Shown one piece after another: positions 24,661-32,575 of a stretch of DNA of 64,000 nt. The translations under genes and the position numbers were made by a program. Under the pieces are notes generated by a model. It was not told the DNA's origin, searched no databases, and saw only the letters and a list, made by a program, of their open reading frames with translations. The stretch is from Pseudoneobacillus sp052180215 (GTDB taxonomy: Bacteria; Bacillota; Bacilli; Bacillales; Cytobacillaceae). Position 1 is the stretch's first letter, and every line of letters begins with the position of its first letter. The stretch covers positions 4,240,001 to 4,304,000 of the forward strand of contig NZ_CP197471.1 in NCBI RefSeq assembly GCF_052180215.1, in the 5' to 3' direction.

Positions 24661-25461
24661 TTAAAACAATCTCATCCACAACTCTTTTAAGAAGAACTTT
24701 ACCTCTACTTTTTCCTCTGCATCTGCAACAAAAACCGGTTCTTCTTTTTCAGATTCAACTTGTTTTGGTTCAGATGGTTGTTCTGTTTTGATTTCTTTCT
24801 TTTCTAGTTTTTCTGTTTTGACTTCTTCCGTTTGTGTTTCTTTTGGTTTCTCTACTATTTCTTGTGGCTGCTCTTCTACTTTTTGTTCTTCCTTTGTTTT
24901 TTCAGCGGCTAATACCTTTTTCTCATCTTCAAACCCATCACTAACCGCTACACCGTTTGAAAAATCCAAGAAACATAGTGGAGGAAATAATACGCACCAC
25001 CAATTGGCGCCTTTTCCTTCTCCTAACGTAATTAAGATGGCCTCGTACTCACCAGCTGGGTATAAAAACTGTCCATATAACTTCGTAGGAAACTGCACTT
25101 TACCAAACTCTACATTGACCGTTTGCTGGCTGCCTTCTCGTTTTACTACCTCTTCCGCAATCTTTTGAATTTCTGGTAGTTTTGTTTGTAAAGTAGTTCT
25201 TGCATCATTGATAGATGTTAATTCCTGAACCCATTGCGTGATATTTTTATTCACTTCATCTCTTACCATTCTTTTTAAAGCTTGATCTGATTCTAAATCA
25301 CTATTTGCTAGAATCCGTAGGCGAATCGCTTCCTTTGGAATCACCACCGCTTCACTAGCGGTCACTTCATTCTTTGGTATATATAAACTTAAGATAGTTC
25401 CGATTGATAAAATTAAGATATAAGATAATGCCAATGTTTTCAATTTAAAAGTCTTTGTCAT
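24661..25461 (-). CDS. spoIIR: Stage II sporulation protein R
   Basis: 266 aa. Secreted by the forespore under sigma-F to trigger SpoIIGA cleavage of pro-sigma-E in the mother cell. Signal peptide or anchor at about 6-25, then the SpoIIR domain (EAIRLRILANSDLESDQALKRMVRDEV; GANWWCVLFPPLCFLDF; about 40-180). A Lys/Glu-rich segment (about 180-245) separates it from the conserved KFFLKELWMRLF end. This low-complexity insert makes it longer than the roughly 220-aa B. subtilis protein. The start at 25461 (MTKTFKLK) is chosen by ribosome site and family length. An upstream extension has none of the family features. Confidence 0.93.
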   Translation of the reverse strand: MTKTFKLKTLALSYILILSIGTILSLYIPKNEVTASEAVVIPKEAIRLRILANSDLESDQALKRMVRDEVNKNITQWVQELTSINDARTTLQTKLPEIQKIAEEVVKREGSQQTVNVEFGKVQFPTKLYGQFLYPAGEYEAILITLGEGKGANWWCVLFPPLCFLDFSNGVAVSDGFEDEKKVLAAEKTKEEQKVEEQPQEIVEKPKETQTEEVKTEKLEKKEIKTEQPSEPKQVESEKEEPVFVADAEEKVEVKFFLKELWMRLF

Positions 25462-25568
25462 TTCTGCCACCATCCCTTTCACATCCTCATTGTGGACAGA
25501 AAATCGAAATCTTAAACTAGCAAATGAAAAAAAATCTACGAATCTAGTTTTTTGAGAAGTATTTGCTA

Positions 25569-25720
25569 TTAAAATTGGCTTTGGAGCTACTTTTTTCAAT
25601 CCTATAACCTTCAGTAGTCCACTTATCCGATTTTTTCGTGAAATTTTTGCTGTAAAACTAGCTTTGGGGCCGACTTACTTCGATTCTTTTACCTCGAACA
25701 TTTCACTTATCCGATTTTTT
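25569..25720 (+). repeat. Imperfect duplication of about 84 bases upstream of spoIIR
   Basis: The segment from GGCTTTGGAGCTAC to ACTTATCCGATTTTTT (ending about 25640) recurs as GCTTTGGGGCCGACTT to ACTTATCCGATTTTTTT (ending about 25720). It appears to be a degenerating tandem duplication leading into the 21-bp array. It accounts for the first half of the gap 25462-25908. Confidence 0.45.
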
Positions 25721-25808
25721 TAGGGAGTTATCCGTCTATTTTGGCAAAATATCCGACGATTTCAAGCATTTAACCGTCTAAATGGGCTTTGTTTCCGACT
25801 TTGTCACA
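25707..25808 (+). repeat. 21-bp phased repeat array, ATCCGAC type (array 2 of 4)
   Basis: Units start at 25707, 25728, 25749 and 25770 (21 bases apart), each with TATCCG or a close variant. The terminal motif TTTCCGACTTTGTCAC is at 25792. Spacing 21-21-21-22 is identical to the array at 37244. It lies between spoIIR and the 3' end of prmC. Confidence 0.8.
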
Positions 25809-25871
25809 ATTACACCATTAATTTCCCAGCTCAGCGCCAACAAATAACCCTAGAAAACACCACCCATAAAC

Positions 25872-25901
25872 AAAAAGCCGCCCCCATCAAAGGAGCAGCT
25901 C
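25872..25901 (-). terminator. Terminator after prmC
   Basis: Minus strand GGAGCTGCTCC, loop, GGGGGCGGCT then TTTTTG. The stem has mismatches. Confidence 0.55.
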
Positions 25902-25908
25902 CAAAACT

Positions 25909-26772
25909 CTATCCTATTTCAGCAAACACCATTCGGTCCTTGCCATTAATATCATTCACAACCTCTACACGAGCTTCAGGAAACCTCGACTTCAACATCC
26001 GCGCAACCAATTCCCCTTGCCCAGTACCCACTTCAAAGCCGACCAACGCCTTTTCACGCAAAACGAGTGGAAGTTCGTCCATAAAACGACGATACAGATC
26101 AAGACCATCTTCCCCAGCAAACAGGGCAGTCTCGGGCTCATGTTCCTTCACCACGACTGACATCCAAGAGCGGTCTCCCTCGGGAATATAAGGTGGATTC
26201 GATAAAATCACGTCGAACCTGACACCCTCCTGAATAAACGGCTGCAACAGGTCACCGTGCACGAACTCAACGTCCGCACCCAACTCAGCCGCATTCCCTT
26301 TAGCCACCTGTAACGCAGCCGACGACAAATCCGACAGCACCACGTTAGCGGCTGGAGCCTCTAGCTTCATCATTACTCCGATTGCACCGCTTCCAGTCCC
26401 AACATCTAAGACCTTCACAGCAGCTTCTTCACCAAAAAGGCGCTTCATCCGTCCCAAAGCACCCAGCACTAATTCTTCCGTTTCTGGCCTCGGTATCAAT
26501 ACCGCTGGAGAAACCCGAAACCTGCGACCATAAAACTCCTCAAACCCGAGCAAATATTGAATCGGTACGCCGGCCTCTCCATGCTGAAACACATACTCTT
26601 CAAACTTCACCCATACATCTTCCGCCAAATCCTCACGCATATTCGCAAACAATTGCGCGCGACTCATTCCGGTTAAATGGCGCAGCATGATTTCTCCCGC
26701 ATTTTCATCCCGGCCTTTTTCCGTTAAAAAAGAAGAAGCCCAATTTAGGGCCTCATACACTTTTTTAGACAT
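25909..26772 (-). CDS. prmC: Release-factor glutamine methyltransferase
   Basis: 287 aa. Methylates the GGQ glutamine of release factors with SAM. N-terminal helical domain (1-80), SAM motif VLDVGTGSGAIGV (about 112-124) and catalytic NPPY in LSNPPYIPEGD (about 183-193). The ATG at 26772 overlaps the prfA stop by eight bases, so enzyme and substrate are translationally coupled. Confidence 0.96.
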   Translation of the reverse strand: MSKKVYEALNWASSFLTEKGRDENAGEIMLRHLTGMSRAQLFANMREDLAEDVWVKFEEYVFQHGEAGVPIQYLLGFEEFYGRRFRVSPAVLIPRPETEELVLGALGRMKRLFGEEAAVKVLDVGTGSGAIGVMMKLEAPAANVVLSDLSSAALQVAKGNAAELGADVEFVHGDLLQPFIQEGVRFDVILSNPPYIPEGDRSWMSVVVKEHEPETALFAGEDGLDLYRRFMDELPLVLREKALVGFEVGTGQGELVARMLKSRFPEARVEVVNDINGKDRMVFAEIG

Positions 26773-27838
26773 CAGATGCTGCTTCAAGTCTACTTGATTG
26801 GTCTTCCACGATTAAAGCATCAATAATTTCATCTAGTTTGCCTTCGATGATTTGATCAAGCTTTTGAATCGTTAAACCGATACGGTGGTCCGTTACACGG
26901 TTCTGCGGGAAATTGTACGTACGGATACGTTCAGAACGGTCACCTGTTCCAACTGCTGACTTACGAACTTCATCGTATTCAGCTTGCGCTTCTTGTTGAA
27001 ACTTATCGTAAACACGTGCACGTAAAACTTTCATCGCCTTGTCTTTGTTTTTATGCTGCGATTTTTCATCCTGACAGGATACAACGATCCCAGTTGGAAT
27101 ATGCGTTAAACGAACCGCTGACATCGTTGTGTTAACGCTCTGTCCGCCGGCACCAGAAGATGCAAAGGCATCAAAACGAATATCTTTATCATGGATTTCT
27201 ACTTCTACTTCTTCCGCTTCCGGTAAGCAAGCAACGGTTGCAGTGGAAGTATGAATTCGTCCACCAGATTCTGTTTCTGGAACACGTTGAACACGGTGTG
27301 CACCATTCTCAAATTTCATTTTGGAATAAGCACCTTCACCATTGATCATAAAAATAATTTCTTTGTAGCCACCCAAACCAGTTGGGTTGGCATCCATTAC
27401 TTCTACCTTCCAACCTTGTGATTCAGCATAGCGGGTATACATACGATAAAGTGTTCCAGCAAATAGCGCTGCTTCTTCTCCACCTGCCGCACCACGGACT
27501 TCCATGATAACGTTCTTATCATCGTTTGGATCCTTTGGAATGAGTAAGATTTTTAAACGCGCTTCTAGCTCTTCTAAATTGGAAGATAGCCCGTTTACTT
27601 CCTCTTTCACCATTTCACGCATATCAGCATCTAGTTTTTCCTCTAGCATCGCCTTTGCGTCCTGTAGCTGTTCCTTCGTTTCCTTATACTCACGGTACGT
27701 TAACACTGTATCTTGAATGTTAGATTGTTCCTTTGAATAGTCACGAAGCTTTTTAGGATCGTTGACGATATCCGGATCACTTAAAAGCTCATTTAATTTT
27801 TCATAACGATCTTCTACTGCTTGAAGACGATCAAACAA
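26765..27838 (-). CDS. prfA: Peptide chain release factor 1
   Basis: 357 aa. Reads UAA/UAG and triggers peptide release. The GGQ motif lies in SSGAGGQSVNTT (about 230-241) and the codon-recognition region after VPETESGGRIHTS is conserved. TTG start with AGAGGTG eight bases upstream. First gene of a prfA-prmC pair. Confidence 0.97.
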   Translation of the reverse strand: MFDRLQAVEDRYEKLNELLSDPDIVNDPKKLRDYSKEQSNIQDTVLTYREYKETKEQLQDAKAMLEEKLDADMREMVKEEVNGLSSNLEELEARLKILLIPKDPNDDKNVIMEVRGAAGGEEAALFAGTLYRMYTRYAESQGWKVEVMDANPTGLGGYKEIIFMINGEGAYSKMKFENGAHRVQRVPETESGGRIHTSTATVACLPEAEEVEVEIHDKDIRFDAFASSGAGGQSVNTTMSAVRLTHIPTGIVVSCQDEKSQHKNKDKAMKVLRARVYDKFQQEAQAEYDEVRKSAVGTGDRSERIRTYNFPQNRVTDHRIGLTIQKLDQIIEGKLDEIIDALIVEDQSSRLEAASDV

Positions 27839-27959
27839 AGTTCTTCACCTCTATTTTATTTACAGGCATAACATTATAATTATAGTATAGGCGAAAAATA
27901 AGGTCAAAGCCAAATCAGAAAGAGATAAAAATATTTTCCATTTTTGTTTATGACATGTA

Positions 27960-28001
27960 GTTGATTTCCACTCCAGGCACTCACCTTCCGCTCCAATCAA
28001 C
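27960..28001 (+). repeat. Internally deleted GTTGAT...ATCAAC repeat (42 bases)
   Basis: Only the outer ends of the 126-131-base element remain, joined directly: GTTGATTTCCACTCCAGGCA, then a short TCACC, then TTCCGCTCCAATCAAC. The whole central structured part is missing. Confidence 0.75.
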
Positions 28002-28017
28002 CTCCTCTAAACAACAA

Positions 28018-28043
28018 AGAGGATAGCATTATGGCCATCCTCT
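28018..28043 (-). terminator. Terminator after the YhcN/YlaJ-like gene
   Basis: Minus strand AGAGGATGGC, CATAAT, GCTATCCTCT then TTGTT. Confidence 0.75.
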
Positions 28044-28050
28044 AAAGCTT

Positions 28051-28515
28051 TTATCTATTTTTCACTCTTACTTCGATATGGTAAGTTGGCAACGCTCTTA
28101 CTAGATCCTTACGTAATTGTGTTTTGGCTGCATTTCTTTCTTCTGCAGTTAATCGGCCTTTCGGATAAACCGTTACAAACATATCTTGTCCGTTTGTCCA
28201 AACAGGGCCAGCTTCAAATTTATTACTTTTTTTCACAATATCCTTAATCTTATTTACTTTTATCCCTTGGTTGTTTACATGTGTTTCATTATCGGTGTTT
28301 AAGTTTAAAAAATTGGGATTTTGCTCGGTTACTTCATCTTTATTAAAATTGTCCCTATCCTTATCTTTATCCACAACTTGGTCTTTGTTTTGATGACCAT
28401 AACTCATAAATTCAACCGCATTATGATTAACATCGACATTTTCATTGCCTTTCATACCACTGCTACAACCAGCTAGGACAACCAAAATAATCAGTAATAG
28501 ATAGCTCTTTTTCAT
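28051..28515 (-). CDS. Sporulation lipoprotein, YhcN/YlaJ-like
   Basis: 154 aa. Lipoprotein signal peptide with lipobox LAGC (Cys about 16), an Asn/Asp-rich spacer (20-80) and a C-terminal domain (NNQGIKVNKIKDIVKKSN...TVYPKGRLTAEERNAAKTQLRKDLVRALP) resembling the YhcN/YlaJ spore-lipoprotein family. In that family members sit at the inner forespore membrane and affect germination or coat. Monocistronic between prfA and tdk. The family assignment is moderate because the domain is short. Confidence 0.65.
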   Translation of the reverse strand: MKKSYLLLIILVVLAGCSSGMKGNENVDVNHNAVEFMSYGHQNKDQVVDKDKDRDNFNKDEVTEQNPNFLNLNTDNETHVNNQGIKVNKIKDIVKKSNKFEAGPVWTNGQDMFVTVYPKGRLTAEERNAAKTQLRKDLVRALPTYHIEVRVKNR

Positions 28516-28576
28516 TCTTACACCTCCATTCTTATCGTGTCCGAGAAAAGAATAGAGTTTTCATAGCAAATAGAGG

Positions 28577-28641
28577 AAAAACCGCCATCTCTATACTTTC
28601 CCTGGTTGCGGCAGGTTAAGTTCTATAGAGAATGGCGGTTT
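28577..28641 (-). terminator. Terminator after tdk
   Basis: Minus strand AAACCGCCATTCTCTATAG, loop, TATAGAGATGGCGGTTTTT, a long near-perfect stem with a short T run. Confidence 0.8.
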
Positions 28642-28653
28642 ATTTTTTTCATA

Positions 28654-29271
28654 TTATTTTGTACTTACTGTTTCAACGGCTTCCAAAGCGCTTGGCGTTC
28701 TTGGAACCTCATGGTGGTGACGGCAACGTGGTTCATATGCTTCAGAAGCACCCACAAGGATGATTGGGTCATGAAAGGAAGCTGGGCGACCGTTAATTAA
28801 TCGTTGCGTACGGCTTGCAGGTGAGCCACATACAGCACATACTGCTTGAAGCTTCGTGACAAGCTCAGCAATCGATAAAAGATTCGCAATCGGACCAAAT
28901 GGTTCCCCGCGGAAATCTTGGTCTAAACCAGCGACAATGACGCGATGGCCGCTATCTGCAAGTTGTTGAACGACTTTTGTAATCTCATCATCGAAAAATT
29001 GCACTTCATCAATCGCAATGACATCAATAGACGCATCTATATGATCAAAAATTTCCTTAGAGTGAGCAATAGGAATTGCCATCGTAGATGTGCCATTATG
29101 CGACACAACCGCTTCGTCCGCATACCGATTATCCAGCTGTGGTTTAAAGACGACAATATTTTGTTTTGCAAATTGTGTGCGTCTTACTCGACGAATGAGT
29201 TCTTCTGATTTTCCGGAAAACATACTTCCGCAGATGACCTCTACCCATCCGCTGTGCTTCATAACATACAT
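28654..29271 (-). CDS. tdk: Thymidine kinase
   Basis: 205 aa. Phosphorylates thymidine with ATP (salvage). P-loop CGSMFSGKSEELIRR (about 15-29), AIDEVQFFD (about 90), GLDQDFRGEPFG lasso and zinc-binding Cys residues CAVCGSPASRTQR plus C-terminal CRHHH. AAGGAGAGG ribosome site upstream. Same neighbours as in B. subtilis (rpmE, prfA). Confidence 0.97.
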   Translation of the reverse strand: MYVMKHSGWVEVICGSMFSGKSEELIRRVRRTQFAKQNIVVFKPQLDNRYADEAVVSHNGTSTMAIPIAHSKEIFDHIDASIDVIAIDEVQFFDDEITKVVQQLADSGHRVIVAGLDQDFRGEPFGPIANLLSIAELVTKLQAVCAVCGSPASRTQRLINGRPASFHDPIILVGASEAYEPRCRHHHEVPRTPSALEAVETVSTK

Positions 29272-29397
29272 TGTGCGGCCTCTCCTTCCTTGCCTAAAAA
29301 AAATCTATATTTAAAGTTTATGTTTTTTATCGAAATTTGACTAGATGTATTTATTAGTAAACCTTATGTTTTGTACGTTTTGAAATTTTACTAAATA

Positions 29398-29435
29398 AAA
29401 AACAGGCAAGTAGCAAAATCCCTTGCCTGTTTTTG
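29398..29435 (-). terminator. Terminator after rpmE
   Basis: Minus strand AAACAGGCAAG, loop, CTTGCCTGTT followed by TTTT. Confidence 0.85.
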
Positions 29436-29444
29436 AAAGTAAAA

Positions 29445-29645
29445 TTATTTAATACCGTATTTTTTGTTGAACTTGTCAACACGTCCGCCAGCTTCAGCGA
29501 ATTTTTGACGTCCTGTGTAGAATGGATGACATTCAGAACATGTTTCGATACGTAGTTCGTTTTTAACAGAACCAGTTTCAAACGTGTTACCACAAGCACA
29601 AGTCACATTTACTTTTTTATAGTTAGGATGAATTCCTGCTTTCAT
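29445..29645 (-). CDS. rpmE: 50S ribosomal protein L31 (zinc type)
   Basis: 66 aa. The zinc-binding form: CxC (TCACGN) and CxxC (ETCSECHPFYTG) are both present, unlike the Cys-free YtiA-type paralogue used under zinc starvation. The start at 29645 (MKAGIHPNY) has AAGGAGAT upstream; three extra upstream residues are not needed. Placed between rho and tdk as in other bacilli. Confidence 0.97.
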   Translation of the reverse strand: MKAGIHPNYKKVNVTCACGNTFETGSVKNELRIETCSECHPFYTGRQKFAEAGGRVDKFNKKYGIK

Positions 29646-29795
29646 TCTTTTCATCTCCTTTTTGCCCTGAGTCTTTCGAAACAGAGTTATATCGATGATA
29701 CAAATAAGTTTGTACCATTTAGTAAAAACACACTGCTATCATTATAACAAGGGCTAATAGGTTTTGCAACCTGGGATTTTTCACCTTTTTTGAAA

Positions 29796-29926
29796 GTTGA
29801 TTTGCGCTCCAGGATACTCGCTTTCCGCGGGGTGGGCGGTGAGCCTCCTCGGCGCTACTGCGCCTGCGGGGTCTCACCTGTCCCACTTTTTCCCGCAGGA
29901 GTCTCGCACCTTCCGCTCCAATCAAC
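29796..29926 (+). repeat. GTTGAT...ATCAAC structured repeat (copy 3 of 5)
   Basis: 131 bases with blocks GCTTTCCGCGGGG, GAGCCTCCTC, GGGGTCTC, CCGCAGGAGTCTCGC and TTCCGCTCCAATCAAC. The central stem here is GGTGAG/CTCACC with an outer GTGGG/CCCAC. It fills the gap between rho and rpmE. Open frames through it are spurious. Confidence 0.85.
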
Positions 29927-29949
29927 TCAGAGTGAGCTTTTCCTAATAA

Positions 29950-31239
29950 CTATGATTCCCTGCTAGCCGAGCTTGTTGAGCGTTTGCTTTTCATTTCTTC
30001 GCCAATGATGTTGAAAAATTCTTCGTTGGACTTGGTTGTTTTTAGTTTACGAAGGAATTTGTCGACAAAGTCTGGGGAATCGGTCATGGATTTACGGATC
30101 GCCCATAATTTATCTAGGTGTACCTTCGGAATTAATAACTCTTCTTTTCTAGTTCCGGAACGACGAATATCAAGCGCAGGGAAAATACGGCGTTCAGCAA
30201 GAGAACGATCTAAATGAAGCTCCATGTTTCCTGTCCCTTTAAATTCTTCGTAAATGACATCGTCCATACGAGAACCTGTGTCGACTAAGGCTGTCGCTAA
30301 AATGGTTAAGCTTCCGCCCTCTTCAATATTACGGGCAGCCCCAAAAAAGCGCTTCGGTCTATGGAACGCAGCCGGGTCAATACCACCAGATAGAGTTCGT
30401 CCACTAGGCGGGATAACTAAGTTGTAGGCACGAGCCAAACGAGTAATACTATCCATTAAAATAATGACATCACGTTTGTGTTCAACAAGACGCATCGCTC
30501 TTTCTAATACTAGCTCAGCAACTTTAATATGATTTTCCGGCACTTCATCAAATGTTGAGCTGACAACATCCCCTGCGACTGAACGTTCAATATCCGTTAC
30601 TTCCTCTGGACGCTCATCAATTAATAGAACAATTAATTCTGCTTCCGGATGATTCGTTGTAATCGCGTTGGCAATCTCTTTAATGAGCATCGTTTTACCC
30701 GCTTTTGGCGGAGCCACAATCAAACCACGTTGACCAAAACCAACAGGTGCGAGTAAATCCATGATTCGAGTTGAAATGGCCTTAGGAGTTGTTTCTAGCT
30801 TCATTTGACGATCAGGATATAGAGGTGTTAACGCTGGAAAGTGAACACGTTCCTTTGCCGTTTCTGGGTCATCTCCATTAACCAATTCAACATGTAATAA
30901 TCCAAAATAGCGTTCATTTTCTTTAGGCGGACGGACCTTCCCTGAAACCTTATCACCATTTCGTAAATCAAAACGACGGATTTGGGAAGCAGAAATATAA
31001 ATATCTTCAGAGCTTGGCGAGTAATTAATCGGACGAAGGAATCCAAATCCCTCTGACTGAATAATTTCCAGAACACCTTCCATGAAAAAGTAGCCTTGCT
31101 GCTCTGCTCTTGCTTTTAAAATCGCAAAAATTAATTCTTTTTTTGTTAGTTTGCTGTAGTAAGAAACCTTATACTCGCGCGCAAGCTCATAAAGTTCTTT
31201 CAGCTTCATATTTTCTAAATTTGTAATTGATAAATCCAT
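29950..31239 (-). CDS. rho: Transcription termination factor Rho
   Basis: 429 aa. Hexameric RNA-dependent ATPase. N-terminal helical and cold-shock-like RNA-binding domain (1-125: FLRPINYSPSSEDIYISASQIRRFDLRNGDKVSG), Walker A APPKAGKT (about 176-183), Walker B region RDVIILMDSITRLARAYN and Q-loop. Same location as in B. subtilis between glpX and rpmE. A 280-base AT-rich leader precedes it, and no specific attenuator was identified. Confidence 0.97.
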   Translation of the reverse strand: MDLSITNLENMKLKELYELAREYKVSYYSKLTKKELIFAILKARAEQQGYFFMEGVLEIIQSEGFGFLRPINYSPSSEDIYISASQIRRFDLRNGDKVSGKVRPPKENERYFGLLHVELVNGDDPETAKERVHFPALTPLYPDRQMKLETTPKAISTRIMDLLAPVGFGQRGLIVAPPKAGKTMLIKEIANAITTNHPEAELIVLLIDERPEEVTDIERSVAGDVVSSTFDEVPENHIKVAELVLERAMRLVEHKRDVIILMDSITRLARAYNLVIPPSGRTLSGGIDPAAFHRPKRFFGAARNIEEGGSLTILATALVDTGSRMDDVIYEEFKGTGNMELHLDRSLAERRIFPALDIRRSGTRKEELLIPKVHLDKLWAIRKSMTDSPDFVDKFLRKLKTTKSNEEFFNIIGEEMKSKRSTSSASRES

Positions 31240-31519
31240 TTTGACACCACTCTTTATTTATTTGCAATAAAACAGAATTTCCCCCATACAAAAAAGTTTA
31301 AGGTAAGTAAGGAAAGGAAAAATAGAAGAATACGTTGAAGTTGTTTCAGAAGAAAGTGATCTAAGGTAGATATTATGTTAAGGCAAAACAATTTATATTT
31401 TACCCTTTTTTACGGAAAATAATCAACACCTAATTTAAGTGGAGTTCCCAGCCCGCTAATTTAACGAACCAGGAACAAAATAATTTGAAAGGGTTTGCAT
31501 TTTATTCTATTAAAAAATA

Positions 31520-32485
31520 TTAAGGTTTAATAACTAGATTTGGTTTCTTTTTCAAGCTATGTCTGCCGTCAATGAAACGAACAGTACCTGATTTTGCTCT
31601 CATAACCACAGAATGGGTAGAACCATAAGAACCTTTGAATTGAACTCCTTTTAAAAGTTCACCATCGGTTACACCTGTTGCAGCAAAAATAGCGTCATCG
31701 CCTCGGACTAAATCTTCCATGCGTAACACACGGCTCACATCTAAGCCCATTTTAATACAGCGCTGTAATTCTGCATCGTTCTGCGGAAGAAGCTTTCCTT
31801 GGATTTCTCCACCAAGACATTTTAGCGCAACAGCCGCGATTACACCTTCAGGAGCTCCACCAGAACCAAAAAGAATATCGACACCCGTAAAATCAAACGC
31901 CGTATTAATGGCACCTGCAACGTCTCCATCGTTAATCAGCTTGATACGTGCTCCAGCTTCACGAAGTTGGGCCACGATATGAGAATGACGATCACGATTT
32001 AAAACCGTTGCTACCACGTCTTCAATGTCCTTATTTTTCGCACGGGCAACAGCTTTTAAATTATCTAGTACAGATGCATTGATATCAATTTGACCAACTG
32101 CTTCTGGTCCTACCGCAATTTTATCCATATACATATCTGGTGCATGGAGTAGATTACCATGATCAGCAACTGCTAAAACAGCCAGTGCATTCCATCCTCC
32201 AGAAGCAACAATATTGGTGCCTTCAAGCGGGTCCACTGCTACATCGACGCGTTGGCCATAGCCTGTCCCTAACTTTTCGCCAATATAAAGCATTGGCGCT
32301 TCATCCATTTCGCCTTCCCCAATTACAACTGTCCCTTTCATTGGGACCGTATCAAATACATCGCGCATGGCAGAAGTCGCTGCTCCATCTGCTTCGTCTT
32401 TTAAACCTCGACCCATCCAACGTGCGGATGCTAAGGCTGCTGCTTCTGTGACACGGACAAGCTCCATCGATAAGCTTCTTTCCAT
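31520..32485 (-). CDS. glpX: Class II fructose-1,6-bisphosphatase
   Basis: 321 aa. Gluconeogenic hydrolysis of fructose-1,6-bisphosphate. Metal-binding motif VDPLEGTNIVA (about 84-94), GEGEMDEAPMLYIGE and GSGGAPEGVIAAVAL. AAGGATG ribosome site. Lies beside murAB and near fbaA and the transaldolase gene, as in B. subtilis. Confidence 0.95.
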   Translation of the reverse strand: MERSLSMELVRVTEAAALASARWMGRGLKDEADGAATSAMRDVFDTVPMKGTVVIGEGEMDEAPMLYIGEKLGTGYGQRVDVAVDPLEGTNIVASGGWNALAVLAVADHGNLLHAPDMYMDKIAVGPEAVGQIDINASVLDNLKAVARAKNKDIEDVVATVLNRDRHSHIVAQLREAGARIKLINDGDVAGAINTAFDFTGVDILFGSGGAPEGVIAAVALKCLGGEIQGKLLPQNDAELQRCIKMGLDVSRVLRMEDLVRGDDAIFAATGVTDGELLKGVQFKGSYGSTHSVVMRAKSGTVRFIDGRHSLKKKPNLVIKP

Positions 32486-32575
32486 CGGTTTTCATCCTTC
32501 CCCTTGTTTAAAACTTTATCTATTTTTAGTTAGGCCTTTGTTTAAAAAAGCCAAATGAAATACCTCAGCTCAGCT

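Noticed and set aside
28373..28382. TTATCCACA in the YhcN/YlaJ-like gene as part of the DnaA cluster
   Set aside because: Single isolated box about 4 kb away inside coding sequence; not part of a cluster.
29719..29925. 68-codon minus-strand frame next to rpmE
   Set aside because: Lies entirely inside a GTTGAT...ATCAAC repeat.
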